A DNA stretch of 64,000 nt, from contig JADKAL010000005.1 in the NCBI GenBank assembly GCA_016715325.1, positions 168,255 to 232,254 of the forward strand, given 5' to 3'. The DNA is from Methylococcaceae bacterium. Lineage in GTDB: Bacteria > Pseudomonadota > Gammaproteobacteria > Methylococcales > Methylomonadaceae. Positions 1 to 8,191 of this stretch are shown one piece after another (the stretch's first letter is position 1; every line of letters starts with the position of its first letter). The notes beneath the pieces are model-generated. The model had not been told where the DNA came from. It worked only from the letters and a program-made list of their open reading frames with translations, and did no database searches. A program made the position numbers and the translations under genes.

Positions 1-128
1 GACATAATGCGCGGGTGTCACTTAGCTGGACTTACGGCGATTTGTTAACCAAAGGTCTGGACTATAGTTCAACGGCGGCAGGCGATAGCATTAACGCCAT
101 TAAACTAGGCTTTCAATGGCAAATTTAA
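1..128 (+). CDS. C-terminal end of a probable outer-membrane porin (partial)
   Basis: An open frame runs in from the left edge (codons from base 3) and stops at TAA 126-128. The 41 visible residues alternate polar and hydrophobic positions and end in GFQWQI, which looks like the last strands of an outer-membrane beta-barrel. The stop lies only 33 bases before urtA, so the two genes are probably co-transcribed. A porin beside a urea transporter would be a sensible outer-membrane entry route, but that role is inferred from position. Too little is visible to name the family. Confidence 0.5.
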   Translation, partial: HNARVSLSWTYGDLLTKGLDYSSTAAGDSINAIKLGFQWQI

Positions 129-161
129 TAATCATTCAAGAATATAAGGAGATTTAAAGAA

Positions 162-1457
162 ATGAATAAACAATTTTTTGATTTGAGACTCTGGTTTTGG
201 TGTTTTGTATTTACCTTTGGTCTTAGCAGTGTATCTCGTGCCGAAGACACCATCAAAGTCGGCGTATTGCATTCTTTATCGGGCACGATGGCGATCAGCG
301 AAACCACGCTGAAAGACACCATGCTGATGTTGATCGACGAGCAGAACAAGAAAGGCGGTTTGCTCGGCAAAAAATTGGAAGCGGTGGTCGTCGATCCTGC
401 TTCCAACTGGCCGTTGTTTGCGGAAAAAGCGCGTGAATTATTGACTAAAGACAAGGTGGCTGCTGTGTTCGGCTGCTGGACATCCGTGTCGCGTAAGTCG
501 GTCTTGCCGGTTTTTGAAGAGCTGAACGGACTGTTGTTCTACCCGGTGCAATACGAGGGTGAAGAGTCGTCTAAAAACGTATTCTACACCGGCGCAGCGC
601 CGAATCAGCAAGCCATTCCGGCCGTCGATTATTTGATGAACGACCTTAAGGTGAAACGTTGGGTGTTGGCAGGTACCGATTATGTGTATCCACGTACCAC
701 CAATAAAATCCTTGAAGCTTACCTGAAAGCGAAAGGCGTGGCCAAGAAAGACATCATGATCAACTATACACCGTTCGGTCATTCCGATTGGCAAAGTATC
801 GTCGCCGACATCAAGAAATTCGGCTCAACCGGAAAGAAAACCGCTGTTGTTTCTACAATTAACGGCGATGCCAACGTGCCGTTCTACAAAGAATTGGGCA
901 ACCAAGGACTCAAAGCGGAAGATATTCCGGTTGTTGCTTTCTCTGTGGGTGAAGAAGAGTTGTCCGGCATCGACACCAAGCCCTTGGTCGGTCACTTAGC
1001 TGCTTGGAACTACTTCATGAGCATGGATACCACCAAAAACGCGGCTTTCATCAAGCAATGGCAGGATTTCATCAAGAATCCGAAACGCGTCACCAACGAC
1101 CCGATGGAAGCGCATTACATCGGCTTCAACATGTGGGTGAAAGCGGTTGAGAAAGCCGGTTCTACCGATCCAGCCAAAGTTCAGGAAGCCATCATCGGCG
1201 TGGAATTTCCTAACTTGACCGGCGGTACGGCCAAGATGCTGCCTAATCATCACATCAGCAAGCCGGTATTGATCGGCGAAATTCAAGACGACGGGCAGTT
1301 TACGACCGTTTGGCAAACCAATAAGGTTGTCGACGGCGATGCCTGGTCGGATTTCTTGCCGGAAAGTAAACCGATTATTGCCGATTGGACAGCGCCAATC
1401 AGTTGCGGCAACTACAACACGAAAACCAAGAAGTGTTCAGGCCAAAACTATAAGTAG
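162..1457 (+). CDS. urtA: Urea ABC transporter, substrate-binding protein
   Basis: This 431-aa periplasmic binding protein of the branched-chain amino-acid/amide family should capture urea for the UrtBC permease. A hydrophobic signal peptide covers about residues 1-27, with likely cleavage after SRA before EDTIKVG. The mature start, IKVGVLHSLSGTMA, and the stretch containing FGCWTSVSRKSV and LFYPVQYEG are typical of UrtA. The ATG is preceded by AAGGAG about 8 bases upstream. The gene leads a urtABCDE series. A strong hairpin just after the stop (1464-1499) separates it from urtB and may let UrtA be made in excess over the membrane subunits. The frame is full length and intact. Confidence 0.95.
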   Translation: MNKQFFDLRLWFWCFVFTFGLSSVSRAEDTIKVGVLHSLSGTMAISETTLKDTMLMLIDEQNKKGGLLGKKLEAVVVDPASNWPLFAEKARELLTKDKVAAVFGCWTSVSRKSVLPVFEELNGLLFYPVQYEGEESSKNVFYTGAAPNQQAIPAVDYLMNDLKVKRWVLAGTDYVYPRTTNKILEAYLKAKGVAKKDIMINYTPFGHSDWQSIVADIKKFGSTGKKTAVVSTINGDANVPFYKELGNQGLKAEDIPVVAFSVGEEELSGIDTKPLVGHLAAWNYFMSMDTTKNAAFIKQWQDFIKNPKRVTNDPMEAHYIGFNMWVKAVEKAGSTDPAKVQEAIIGVEFPNLTGGTAKMLPNHHISKPVLIGEIQDDGQFTTVWQTNKVVDGDAWSDFLPESKPIIADWTAPISCGNYNTKTKKCSGQNYK

Positions 1458-1463
1458 TTGAGT

Positions 1464-1499
1464 CAGGTGGTATTAGGTTGTTCGGCCTAATCCCACCTG
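1464..1499 (+). terminator. Hairpin between urtA and urtB (partial terminator or processing site)
   Basis: Two 14-base arms (1464-1477 and 1486-1499) pair with one mismatch around an 8-base loop, starting 7 bases after the urtA stop. The following bases are TATTATT, not a true T-run. The likely role is transcript stabilisation or attenuation that raises UrtA relative to UrtBCDE, as is usual for binding-protein operons. This is an inference. Confidence 0.7.
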
Positions 1500-1526
1500 T
1501 ATTATTGATCCGTCCCTTAAATGTTT

Positions 1527-1588
1527 GAACCGTTCGTGCTGAGTGAGTCGAAGCACATAAAGCCTTTTGACAAGCTCAAGGTGAACGG
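1527..1588. repeat. Dispersed intergenic repeat, paired imperfect inverted copies
   Basis: The left part (1527-1555) begins GAACCGTTCGTGCTGAG and ends GTCGAAGCAC. The right part is a degenerate inverted copy ending GTGAACGG. The left part matches the reverse complement of 45421-45450 at 28 of 30 bases, so the same element occurs in the opposite orientation 44 kb away. REP-like elements with a CTGAGC..GTCGAAG core are common in proteobacterial intergenic DNA. Confidence 0.7.
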
Positions 1589-1741
1589 AAGTTAAGACTT
1601 CATAAGGCCGGATCAATCTTGAAATTTACCAAAGGAAGCAGTGAAAAATTGATTTCATTCATGCCCTACGACTTCGTTCAGGAGAGCGTTTTACAAGCTC
1701 ATCATTTATGACCGCTGGGTGTGAACGAAATCAACCACTCA

Positions 1742-1767
1742 CCGTTCGTCCTGAGCTTGTCGAAGGA
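1742..1767. repeat. Dispersed intergenic repeat, second copy before urtB
   Basis: The sequence starts CCGTTCGTCCTGAGCTTGTC and continues GAAGGA. It is a close relative of the element at 1527-1555 and of 45421-45450. It lies about 55 bases before urtB and has no coding potential. Confidence 0.65.
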
Positions 1768-1820
1768 CTTATTCAAAGCTTCTCTATCAACACTTTATTA
1801 ACAAGGACTTTACTGACGAT

Positions 1821-3464
1821 ATGAAATCAAGTTTAGCTAAGCGCTGTTTCAGACTTATCCTGTTTGTAGCGTTATATTTACCGGGGTTCGGTTCGGCAGA
1901 AGACACAGCAACAAGCGATTTCACCAGCGCGTTAAATAAAATAGCAACCGCTTCCATGCAGGAACGCGAAGCGGCTGTTCAACAGCTTATTTCACTTAAG
2001 GAGCCGAGAACCTTGCTCATCTTGCAGGGATTATTGGATGGGCAGCTTTATAAGCTCAGGGATGGGGACAAATTGGTCCTTGCAAAACAAAAAGACAAAG
2101 GTTTTAGCCTGACCGATGCCGCTAACGGTGACGATTTGGGCACAAAAGAAAGCGCCGAAATACAAAAAATCCCTTTAAATAACAGCCTGAGGGTGCTGCT
2201 AAGAAAATCATTAGGCAGCTTGCAGTTAAATTCAAATGAGATAAACACACGGATCGAGGCCGTAAAAGCAATTGCAAAAGTGTTGGATGATGAAAGTTTA
2301 AAGCTTTTGCGTGATCGCTTGGCAATAGAACAGGAAAGCATCGTTCAAGACCAGATTAAGCTCGTGTTAGCGTTAGAGCAACTGAATAGTTCAACTAAAT
2401 CAACGCGAATCGAGGCAATAGATTTACTAAAAGATCATCCAACCCAAGACGTTGTCAACCGCCTAAATACCTTGGTTGAGAAAGATGATGAAGGTAACTA
2501 TCTCGAAACCGACAACGATGTCAGAAATAAAGCGAAAACAGCCTTGGCTGCAATCAACGCTAAGATCAGTTTGTACAGCGGTGTTGAAACGCTCTTTTTC
2601 GGCTTAAGCTTAGGTGCAGTGTTAGTGCTATCTGCCATCGGTTTGGCAATAACCTTCGGCGTTATGGGCGTCATCAACATGGCGCATGGCGAACTGATGA
2701 TGCTCGGCGCATATACGACCTATGTCTTGCAACAATTGATGCCACAACAGTTAGGCACCGCGTTAATTCTGTCGATACCGGCTGCTTTTATGGTATCGGC
2801 TGTAGTCGGCATTGCGATTGAACGCGGCATCATCCGGTTTTTATACGGCCGGCCCTTGGAAACCTTGTTGGCTACATTCGGTGTCAGTCTAGTGCTGCAA
2901 CAAACCGTCCGGTCCATATTTTCGCCGCTGAATCGCAGCGTTGCCGCACCGGAATGGATGAGCGGCACTTTGCAAATTAACGATTTCCTATCCTTAACCT
3001 GGAACCGCTTATATATACTGATATTCTGCTTACTGGTATTCATGTTGTTATTACAGATCTTGAAACGGACGCGCTTAGGGCTTGAAGTGCGCGCCGTTGC
3101 ACAAAACCGGAATATGGCGAAAGCGATGGGCATTCCGACCGCCTGGGTGGATGCCATGACTTTTGGCTTAGGTTCCGGTATTGCCGGTGTGGCTGGTGTG
3201 GCGCTAAGCCAGATTACTAACGTCGGGCCGAATCTGGGTCAAGCTTATATCGTCGATTCTTTTATGGTTGTGGTATTTGGTGGTGTCGGCAATTTGTGGG
3301 GAACTTTATTAGCTGGATTTTCTTTAGGTATCGCTAACAAGTTGCTTGAGCCGACTGCCGGTGCTGTGTTGGCGAAAATATTAGTATTGGTGTTTATCAT
3401 TCTGTTTATCCAAAAACGGCCGCGCGGTTTATTTCCGCAAAAAGGCCGCGCGGCGGAGGGCTAA
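1821..3464 (+). CDS. urtB: Urea ABC transporter, permease subunit UrtB
   Basis: This 547-aa protein is the long, proteobacterial form of UrtB. A signal-like segment (residues about 1-27) is followed by a soluble region (about 28-250) with HEAT-like helical repeats, for example IEAVKAIAKVLDDESLKLL and RIEAIDLLKDHPTQDVVNRL. A membrane domain of the LivH type follows (about 255-545) and contains GVMGVINMAHGELMMLGAY and an EAA-like loop (GLEVRAVAQNRNMAKAMGI). Cyanobacterial UrtB lacks the extra N-terminal domain, whose function is not established. urtC follows after 2 bases, so the two permease subunits are translated together. The frame is intact. Confidence 0.93.
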   Translation: MKSSLAKRCFRLILFVALYLPGFGSAEDTATSDFTSALNKIATASMQEREAAVQQLISLKEPRTLLILQGLLDGQLYKLRDGDKLVLAKQKDKGFSLTDAANGDDLGTKESAEIQKIPLNNSLRVLLRKSLGSLQLNSNEINTRIEAVKAIAKVLDDESLKLLRDRLAIEQESIVQDQIKLVLALEQLNSSTKSTRIEAIDLLKDHPTQDVVNRLNTLVEKDDEGNYLETDNDVRNKAKTALAAINAKISLYSGVETLFFGLSLGAVLVLSAIGLAITFGVMGVINMAHGELMMLGAYTTYVLQQLMPQQLGTALILSIPAAFMVSAVVGIAIERGIIRFLYGRPLETLLATFGVSLVLQQTVRSIFSPLNRSVAAPEWMSGTLQINDFLSLTWNRLYILIFCLLVFMLLLQILKRTRLGLEVRAVAQNRNMAKAMGIPTAWVDAMTFGLGSGIAGVAGVALSQITNVGPNLGQAYIVDSFMVVVFGGVGNLWGTLLAGFSLGIANKLLEPTAGAVLAKILVLVFIILFIQKRPRGLFPQKGRAAEG

Positions 3465-3466
3465 AA

Positions 3467-4558
3467 ATGTTTAAACAATTCTACGAACATGACAAGGCGG
3501 CCTTCTGGTTGTTAACACTGATTGGAGGCATCGTATTCCTGATTCCGACCGCAAATATAATTTTTCCCGAAGAATCGCCTTTTCACGTCTCAGCGTATAG
3601 TATTTCGATTATCGGCAAATATCTGACCTTTGCTTTATTAGGCTTATCGCTTGATTTGGTCTGGGGCTATTGCGGTATTTTGGCTTTAGGGCAAGGCGCT
3701 TTTTTTGCGTTGGGCGGCTATGCGATAGGGATGTATCTCATGCGTCAAATCGGTACACGCGGCGTTTACGGGAATGCCGATCTGCCCGATTTTATGGTGT
3801 TTTTAAACTGGCAAGAACTGCCTTGGTATTGGTACGGTTTTAACCACTTCTGGTTTGCGTTGCTGATGATCGTCCTGGTGCCGGGTTTGCTGGCTTATGT
3901 GTTCGGTTGGCTGGCGTTTCGCTCGCGGGTAACAGGGGTTTATCTGTCGATCATCACACAAGCGTTAACGTATGCTTTACTGTTGGCTTTTTTTCGAAAT
4001 GAAATGGGATTCGGCGGTAATAACGGGTTAACCGATTTTAAAGAATTACTCGGATTTAATATTCAATCCAGTGCAGTTCGGGCGTGCTTACTGATTGCTT
4101 CCGGTTTAGCTTTAATGTTGGCCTTTGTTGTCAGTAAATGGGTTATAAACAGCAAATTAGGCCGTGTAATCACCGCAATCCGCGACCAGGAAGCCCGCGT
4201 ACGGTTTATCGGCTACCGGGTCGAATTGTTTAAATTATGGATTTTTGTTTTCGCAGCGGTGTTAGCCGGTATTGCCGGAGCGCTGTATGTCCCCCAAGTC
4301 GGCATCATCAACCCAAGCGAATTCTCGCCATTAAACTCGCTTGAAATTGTTATCTGGGTCGCTATAGGCGGACGCGGTACCTTGTACGGAGGTATCATCG
4401 GTGCAGTTCTGGTTAATTAGGCGAAAACGTTATTAACCGGCTGGCTGCCGGAAATCTGGTTATTTTTTCTTGGCGCCGCTTTCATTCTGGTTACCGTGAT
4501 GTTACCTGACGGTTTGTACGGCCTTTGGCTACGTCGCGTAAAGGGAGTGCAACCATGA
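3467..4558 (+). pseudogene. urtC: Urea ABC transporter, permease subunit UrtC, interrupted by an in-frame stop
   Basis: The frame reads as LivM-type UrtC, with hydrophobic helices throughout and a motif around LGLSLDLVWGYCGILALGQG. A TAG at 4418-4420 comes after IIGAVLVN. The same frame then continues for 45 codons with a normal UrtC C-terminus (AKTLLTGWLPEIW, then MLPDGLYGLWLRR) to TGA 4556-4558, which overlaps the urtD ATG in the usual ATGA arrangement. Read through, the protein would be 363 residues, a normal UrtC length. As written it stops at 317 and loses its last membrane segment. Family members usually have a residue such as Tyr, Trp or Ala at the stop position, so one substitution explains it. 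Sequencing error, real mutation and readthrough all remain possible. Confidence 0.85.
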
Positions 4559-5334
4559 CCGCCTTGGCTTTACCGACTGGCGAAGTCGATACCAGCCACG
4601 GGCCTATCTTATATCTGGAAGGTGTAAGCGTCAGTTTCGACGGTTTCAAGGCGCTGAATAATTTATCCCTGTATATCGACGAAGGCGAATTGCGCTGTTT
4701 GATCGGACCGAATGGTGCGGGCAAGACGACATTAATGGATGTGATAACTGGTAAAACACGGCCTGATAACGGCTCGGTGTTTTTCGGTCAAACCATCGAT
4801 TTATTGAAACTGGATGAGCCAGCCATTGCCGCTGCGGGGATCGGACGGAAATTTCAGAAACCGAGCGTGTTTGAAAAACTAAGCGTGTTTGAAAATCTCG
4901 AACTCGCCCTTGCCACCAATAAGGGCGTTTGGCCTACGTTATTTGCCAAATTAACATCCATTCAACGTGAGCGAATCGACGAAGTTCTCCTGACTATCGG
5001 ATTGATCGAAAGTCGATGGCAACAGGCAGGCGACTTATCGCACGGTCAAAAGCAATGGCTGGAAATCGGGATGCTGCTGATGCAGGAACCGAAGGTCATG
5101 CTCATCGACGAACCGGTTGCCGGTATGACGCATCAGGAAATCGAACGGACGGCGCAGTTGTTATTGTCTTTGCAGGGCGAGCGCTCGGTGATCGTGGTGG
5201 AACACGATATGGAGTTCGTGCGTTCGATAGCCAAACGGGTAACGGTACTGCACGAAGGTTCGGTATTAACCGAAGGGACGATGGATGAAGTGCAAAACGA
5301 TCCTCGCGTCATACAAGTTTATTTGGGGGATTAA
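4555..5334 (+). CDS. urtD: Urea ABC transporter, ATP-binding protein UrtD
   Basis: This LivG-type ATPase energises urea uptake. It has Walker A GPNGAGKTTLMD, signature LSHGQKQWLEIGMLL, Walker B VMLIDEPVAGM and an H-loop in VVEHDMEFV. I start it at ATG 4555 (259 aa, MTALALPTGEV), with GGGAG 9-13 bases upstream and a 4-base overlap with the urtC stop, rather than at the upstream TTG at 4525, which would sit inside the urtC coding tail. The stop TAA at 5332-5334 overlaps the urtE ATG. The frame is intact and of normal length. Confidence 0.95.
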   Translation: MTALALPTGEVDTSHGPILYLEGVSVSFDGFKALNNLSLYIDEGELRCLIGPNGAGKTTLMDVITGKTRPDNGSVFFGQTIDLLKLDEPAIAAAGIGRKFQKPSVFEKLSVFENLELALATNKGVWPTLFAKLTSIQRERIDEVLLTIGLIESRWQQAGDLSHGQKQWLEIGMLLMQEPKVMLIDEPVAGMTHQEIERTAQLLLSLQGERSVIVVEHDMEFVRSIAKRVTVLHEGSVLTEGTMDEVQNDPRVIQVYLGD

Positions 5335-6116
5335 TGTTAGCCATTTCCGGAGTGAATCAATTTTACGGCGGCAGCCATACCTTGTGGGATGTCGATTTTA
5401 AACTCGAGACAGGAGCCAGCCTCTGTTTGATGGGTCGAAACGGCGTCGGTAAAACAACCTTGCTGAAATGCATCATGGGTTTGATACCGATACGCGACGG
5501 CAACATCGCGTTGCAAGGCAATTCCATTAGTCATCTTAAACCCGAAAATCGCGCCGAATTAGGTATCGGTTACGTTCCGCAGGGACGTGATATTTTTCCG
5601 TTGTTGACGGTAGAGGAAAATCTCAAGATCGGCTTACGCGCGGCACGGAAACACGGCATCAAGAAAGTTCCAGAACATATCTTCGACATTTTTCCGGTAT
5701 TGAAGCAAATGCTTAACCGGCGCGGCGGCGATCTTTCCGGCGGTCAACAACAGCAATTAGCAATTGGCAGGGCATTGGTCATTAATCCGAAATTGCTGAT
5801 TCTGGACGAACCGACCGAAGGTATTCAGCCTAATATTGTAAGTGAAATCGGAGATGTGATTATCCGCCTGAACAAGGCGAAAGGCATCGTAACGCCTTTG
5901 TTAAAATCGGATGAAGAAAGTAAGGATGCAGTACGTGAAGGCATTCTCAAAATTAAGCAAGAATTGGGTGTGACTATCTTGATTGTGGAACAAAAACTGC
6001 CTTTTGCCCGCAAGGTTGCCGACCGCTTTTTCATTATGGACCGGGGCCGAGGAGTAGCATCGGGCGCGATGGCGGAATTAAACGATGATATGGTAAAGCG
6101 TTATTTAACGGTATAG
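5334..6116 (+). CDS. urtE: Urea ABC transporter, ATP-binding protein UrtE
   Basis: This LivF-type ATPase is the second nucleotide-binding subunit of the urea importer. It has Walker A GRNGVGKTTLLK, signature LSGGQQQQLAIGRAL, Walker B LLILDEPTEGIQPN and a switch region VEQKLPFARKVADRF. At 260 aa it is about 25-30 residues longer than usual UrtE. The extra sequence lies between Walker B and the switch segment, roughly residues 183-205 (GIVTPLLKSDEESKDAVREG), and is charged and helix-like. The start codon overlaps the urtD stop. The frame is intact. Confidence 0.93.
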   Translation: MLAISGVNQFYGGSHTLWDVDFKLETGASLCLMGRNGVGKTTLLKCIMGLIPIRDGNIALQGNSISHLKPENRAELGIGYVPQGRDIFPLLTVEENLKIGLRAARKHGIKKVPEHIFDIFPVLKQMLNRRGGDLSGGQQQQLAIGRALVINPKLLILDEPTEGIQPNIVSEIGDVIIRLNKAKGIVTPLLKSDEESKDAVREGILKIKQELGVTILIVEQKLPFARKVADRFFIMDRGRGVASGAMAELNDDMVKRYLTV

Positions 6117-6127
6117 GAGAAATGATT

Positions 6128-6706
6128 ATGCACCGTAATGTGAAATTGATATGTTCGATGGTTTTGGTTTGTTTTCTTACCCCGGTTTGGGCGCATTCCG
6201 GTCTGGATCATGTCATGGGTATTGAAACGGGTCTGTTGCATCCCTGGTCTGGTTTCGATCATTTAATTGTAATGTTTGCCGTCGGTGTGTACGCTTCTGG
6301 ATTAAACGGTATTAGGGCAATTGGGTTGTCGTCGGTCATTTTAGCTTTTATGGTCACCGGTGCTAGCGCCGTCTATTTAGGTGCGGTTGTACCGGGCATT
6401 GACCTGGGTATATTATTATCCTTATTAGTGACGGGCGCTTTACATATCAGTAGCAAACAACCACCGGTATTTTTACTGTTTCCATCAATGGCTGGGTTTG
6501 CGTTTTGTCACGGATACGCTCATGCCATCGAAATAACTGAAGGTGCACATGTCTCTGATTATCTTGTAGGTTTTCTTTCAGGAACGGCATTAATAATCGG
6601 CTTGGGCTTTTCGGTTAGCCGTATCTGTAGTCAAAGAGGGGTTCACCTCCGATTACTGACTGGTTTAGTGAACATGACCGTCGGCGTATTGGCATTCGTA
6701 AATTAA
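6128..6706 (+). CDS. ureJ: HupE/UreJ-family nickel permease
   Basis: This is a small integral membrane protein of the HupE/UreJ family, which imports nickel for urease or hydrogenase. It shows a signal-like first helix ending VWAHSGLDH, the family motif HPWSGFDHLIVMFAVGVYA, and about six hydrophobic segments. FCHGYAHAIE adds further His residues likely to bind metal. I choose ATG 6128 because AGGAGA at 6115-6120 is 7 bases away; the ATG at 6122 is too close to that site. It sits 3 bases before ureD and just after urtE, linking urea import and nickel supply to urease in one transcription unit. Confidence 0.88.
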   Translation: MHRNVKLICSMVLVCFLTPVWAHSGLDHVMGIETGLLHPWSGFDHLIVMFAVGVYASGLNGIRAIGLSSVILAFMVTGASAVYLGAVVPGIDLGILLSLLVTGALHISSKQPPVFLLFPSMAGFAFCHGYAHAIEITEGAHVSDYLVGFLSGTALIIGLGFSVSRICSQRGVHLRLLTGLVNMTVGVLAFVN

Positions 6707-6708
6707 TC

Positions 6709-7548
6709 ATGGCGGGTCATTCCTTTGCTTTTGCGCCAACCACATCTAAGGGTTGGGCGGCTTCGTTAAATTTACGCTTTGCGAATCGCTTTGATAAAAC
6801 TCTGTTAGTTCATCGGGACCATAAGGGTCCGTTGACGGTACAACGTCCATTTTATCCTGAAGGCAACGTTTGTCATGTTTACCTGCTCCATCCGCCTGGC
6901 GGTATTGTCGGCGGCGATGAATTAAGTATTTCGATCACCGCAGATGCTGATAGTCATGCCTTGATAACAACACCGGCGGCCGGGAAGTTTTATCGTAGCG
7001 AAGGGTTGTGGGCGAACCAAACTGTAAACTTAACGGCAGCCGACAACGCCATTTTGGAATGGCTACCTCAGGAAACCATTATTTACGAAGGCGCGCATCT
7101 TAAATCGACCATCTCAATCGATTTAGCGCCATCCGCACGCTTTATCGGCTGGGAAATATTGTCTTTGGGTCGTCCGGCAAGCGGCGAAGGTTTCGATTAC
7201 GGCGCGGTCGATTTACATTGGAAAATTCATTGCGAACAACGCCCGCTGTTTCTGGAGCGCTTACGGTTGGATGCACAAGCGTTTGCGGCGCGCTGGGGAT
7301 TGCAGGGTATTTCAGCGTGCGGGACATTTTTTGCAAAACCCGCCAGCCGGGAGTGCTTGACTGCGATTCAAGCGATGATCGCCGAGACGCCCTATCGAGG
7401 CGTGACGTTAATCGACGATATTTTGGTGTGCCGGGCATTGGATTCGCGCACCGATCGGTTAAGATCCTTCTTTGAGCAGGTTTGGGCTTGTGTGAGGCCT
7501 GAAATTGCCCAACGCCACGTCACCATTCCACGTATCTGGTTAACCTGA
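6709..7548 (+). CDS. ureD: Urease accessory protein UreD
   Basis: This 279-aa UreD is a scaffold that binds apo-urease and, with UreF and UreG, delivers nickel to the active site. Typical segments are [38 protein letters not shown] and the [11 protein letters not shown] region. It starts 2 bases after the UreJ stop and is followed after 10 bases by ureA. The frame is full length and intact. Some databases call this protein UreH. Confidence 0.95.
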   Translation: MAGHSFAFAPTTSKGWAASLNLRFANRFDKTLLVHRDHKGPLTVQRPFYPEGNVCHVYLLHPPGGIVGGDELSISITADADSHALITTPAAGKFYRSEGLWANQTVNLTAADNAILEWLPQETIIYEGAHLKSTISIDLAPSARFIGWEILSLGRPASGEGFDYGAVDLHWKIHCEQRPLFLERLRLDAQAFAARWGLQGISACGTFFAKPASRECLTAIQAMIAETPYRGVTLIDDILVCRALDSRTDRLRSFFEQVWACVRPEIAQRHVTIPRIWLT

Positions 7549-7558
7549 AGATAACATC

Positions 7559-7861
7559 ATGCAATTAACACCTCGTGAAAAAGACAAACTGCTGATTTTT
7601 ACCGCCGGTCTGCTGGCCGAACGACGCAAAGCCAAAGGTTTGAAGTTGAATTATCCTGAAAGTGTTGCCTACATCAGCGCCGCCATTCTTGAAGGCGCGC
7701 GCGAAGGTAAAACTGTTGCCGAGCTGATGGAATACGGACGGAGATTATTATATCGGGACGATGTGATGGAAGGCATCGCAGAAATGTTGCCCGACGTACA
7801 AGTAGAAGCCACGTTTCCCGACGGGACAAAACTGGTAACCATCCATAACCCGATAGAATAA
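7559..7861 (+). CDS. ureA: Urease gamma subunit
   Basis: This 100-aa protein is the standard size for the separate gamma subunit of bacterial urease. It starts [21 protein letters not shown] and contains [19 protein letters not shown] and the conserved end [12 protein letters not shown]. Urease hydrolyses urea to ammonia and carbamate in the cytoplasm. AAGGAG between this gene and ureB serves the next start. The frame is intact. Confidence 0.97.
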   Translation: MQLTPREKDKLLIFTAGLLAERRKAKGLKLNYPESVAYISAAILEGAREGKTVAELMEYGRRLLYRDDVMEGIAEMLPDVQVEATFPDGTKLVTIHNPIE

Positions 7862-7873
7862 AAAGGAGACACG

Positions 7874-8191
7874 ATGATTCCTGGCGAGATTTTCACCGCT
7901 GACGGCGAATTGGAACTGAATGCAGGCCGCGATGTCCGCATCGTTGTGGTCGCCAATACCGGCGATCGACCGATCCAGGTCGGATCGCACTATCATTTTT
8001 ATGAAACTAATTCGGCGCTTTCGTTTGAGCGCGAGTCGACTAAAGGTTTCAGGCTGGATATTCCGGCGGGTACGGCAGTTCGTTTCGAGCCGGGTCAGCA
8101 GCGAGAAGTCCGTTTAGTGGCATACGCCGGTTTAAGGCGAATCTACGGCTTTCGCCAAGCGGTCATGGGCGCGTTGGAGAATCACGCATGA
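7874..8191 (+). CDS. ureB: Urease beta subunit
   Basis: This 105-aa protein has the usual size of a separate beta subunit. It begins [19 protein letters not shown] and contains [19 protein letters not shown] and the end region [22 protein letters not shown] lies 5-8 bases before the ATG. Its stop overlaps the ureC ATG by 4 bases. It packs on UreC in the (alpha-beta-gamma) trimer. The frame is intact. Confidence 0.97.
   Translation: MIPGEIFTADGELELNAGRDVRIVVVANTGDRPIQVGSHYHFYETNSALSFERESTKGFRLDIPAGTAVRFEPGQQREVRLVAYAGLRRIYGFRQAVMGALENHA

Larger units (their letters stand above)
1458..1820. other. urtA-urtB intergenic region (363 bases)
   Basis: No gene is visible here. The gap holds the hairpin at 1464-1499 and two copies of a dispersed repeat (1527-1588 and 1742-1767), with degenerate repeat-like sequence between them (for example near 1665-1700). 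AAGGACT about 13 bases before the urtB ATG is a possible ribosome binding site. Confidence 0.7.

Noticed and set aside
4525..4554. TTG start for urtD
   Set aside because: These bases encode the UrtC C-terminal tail and the ATG at 4555 has the ATGA overlap typical of the operon.
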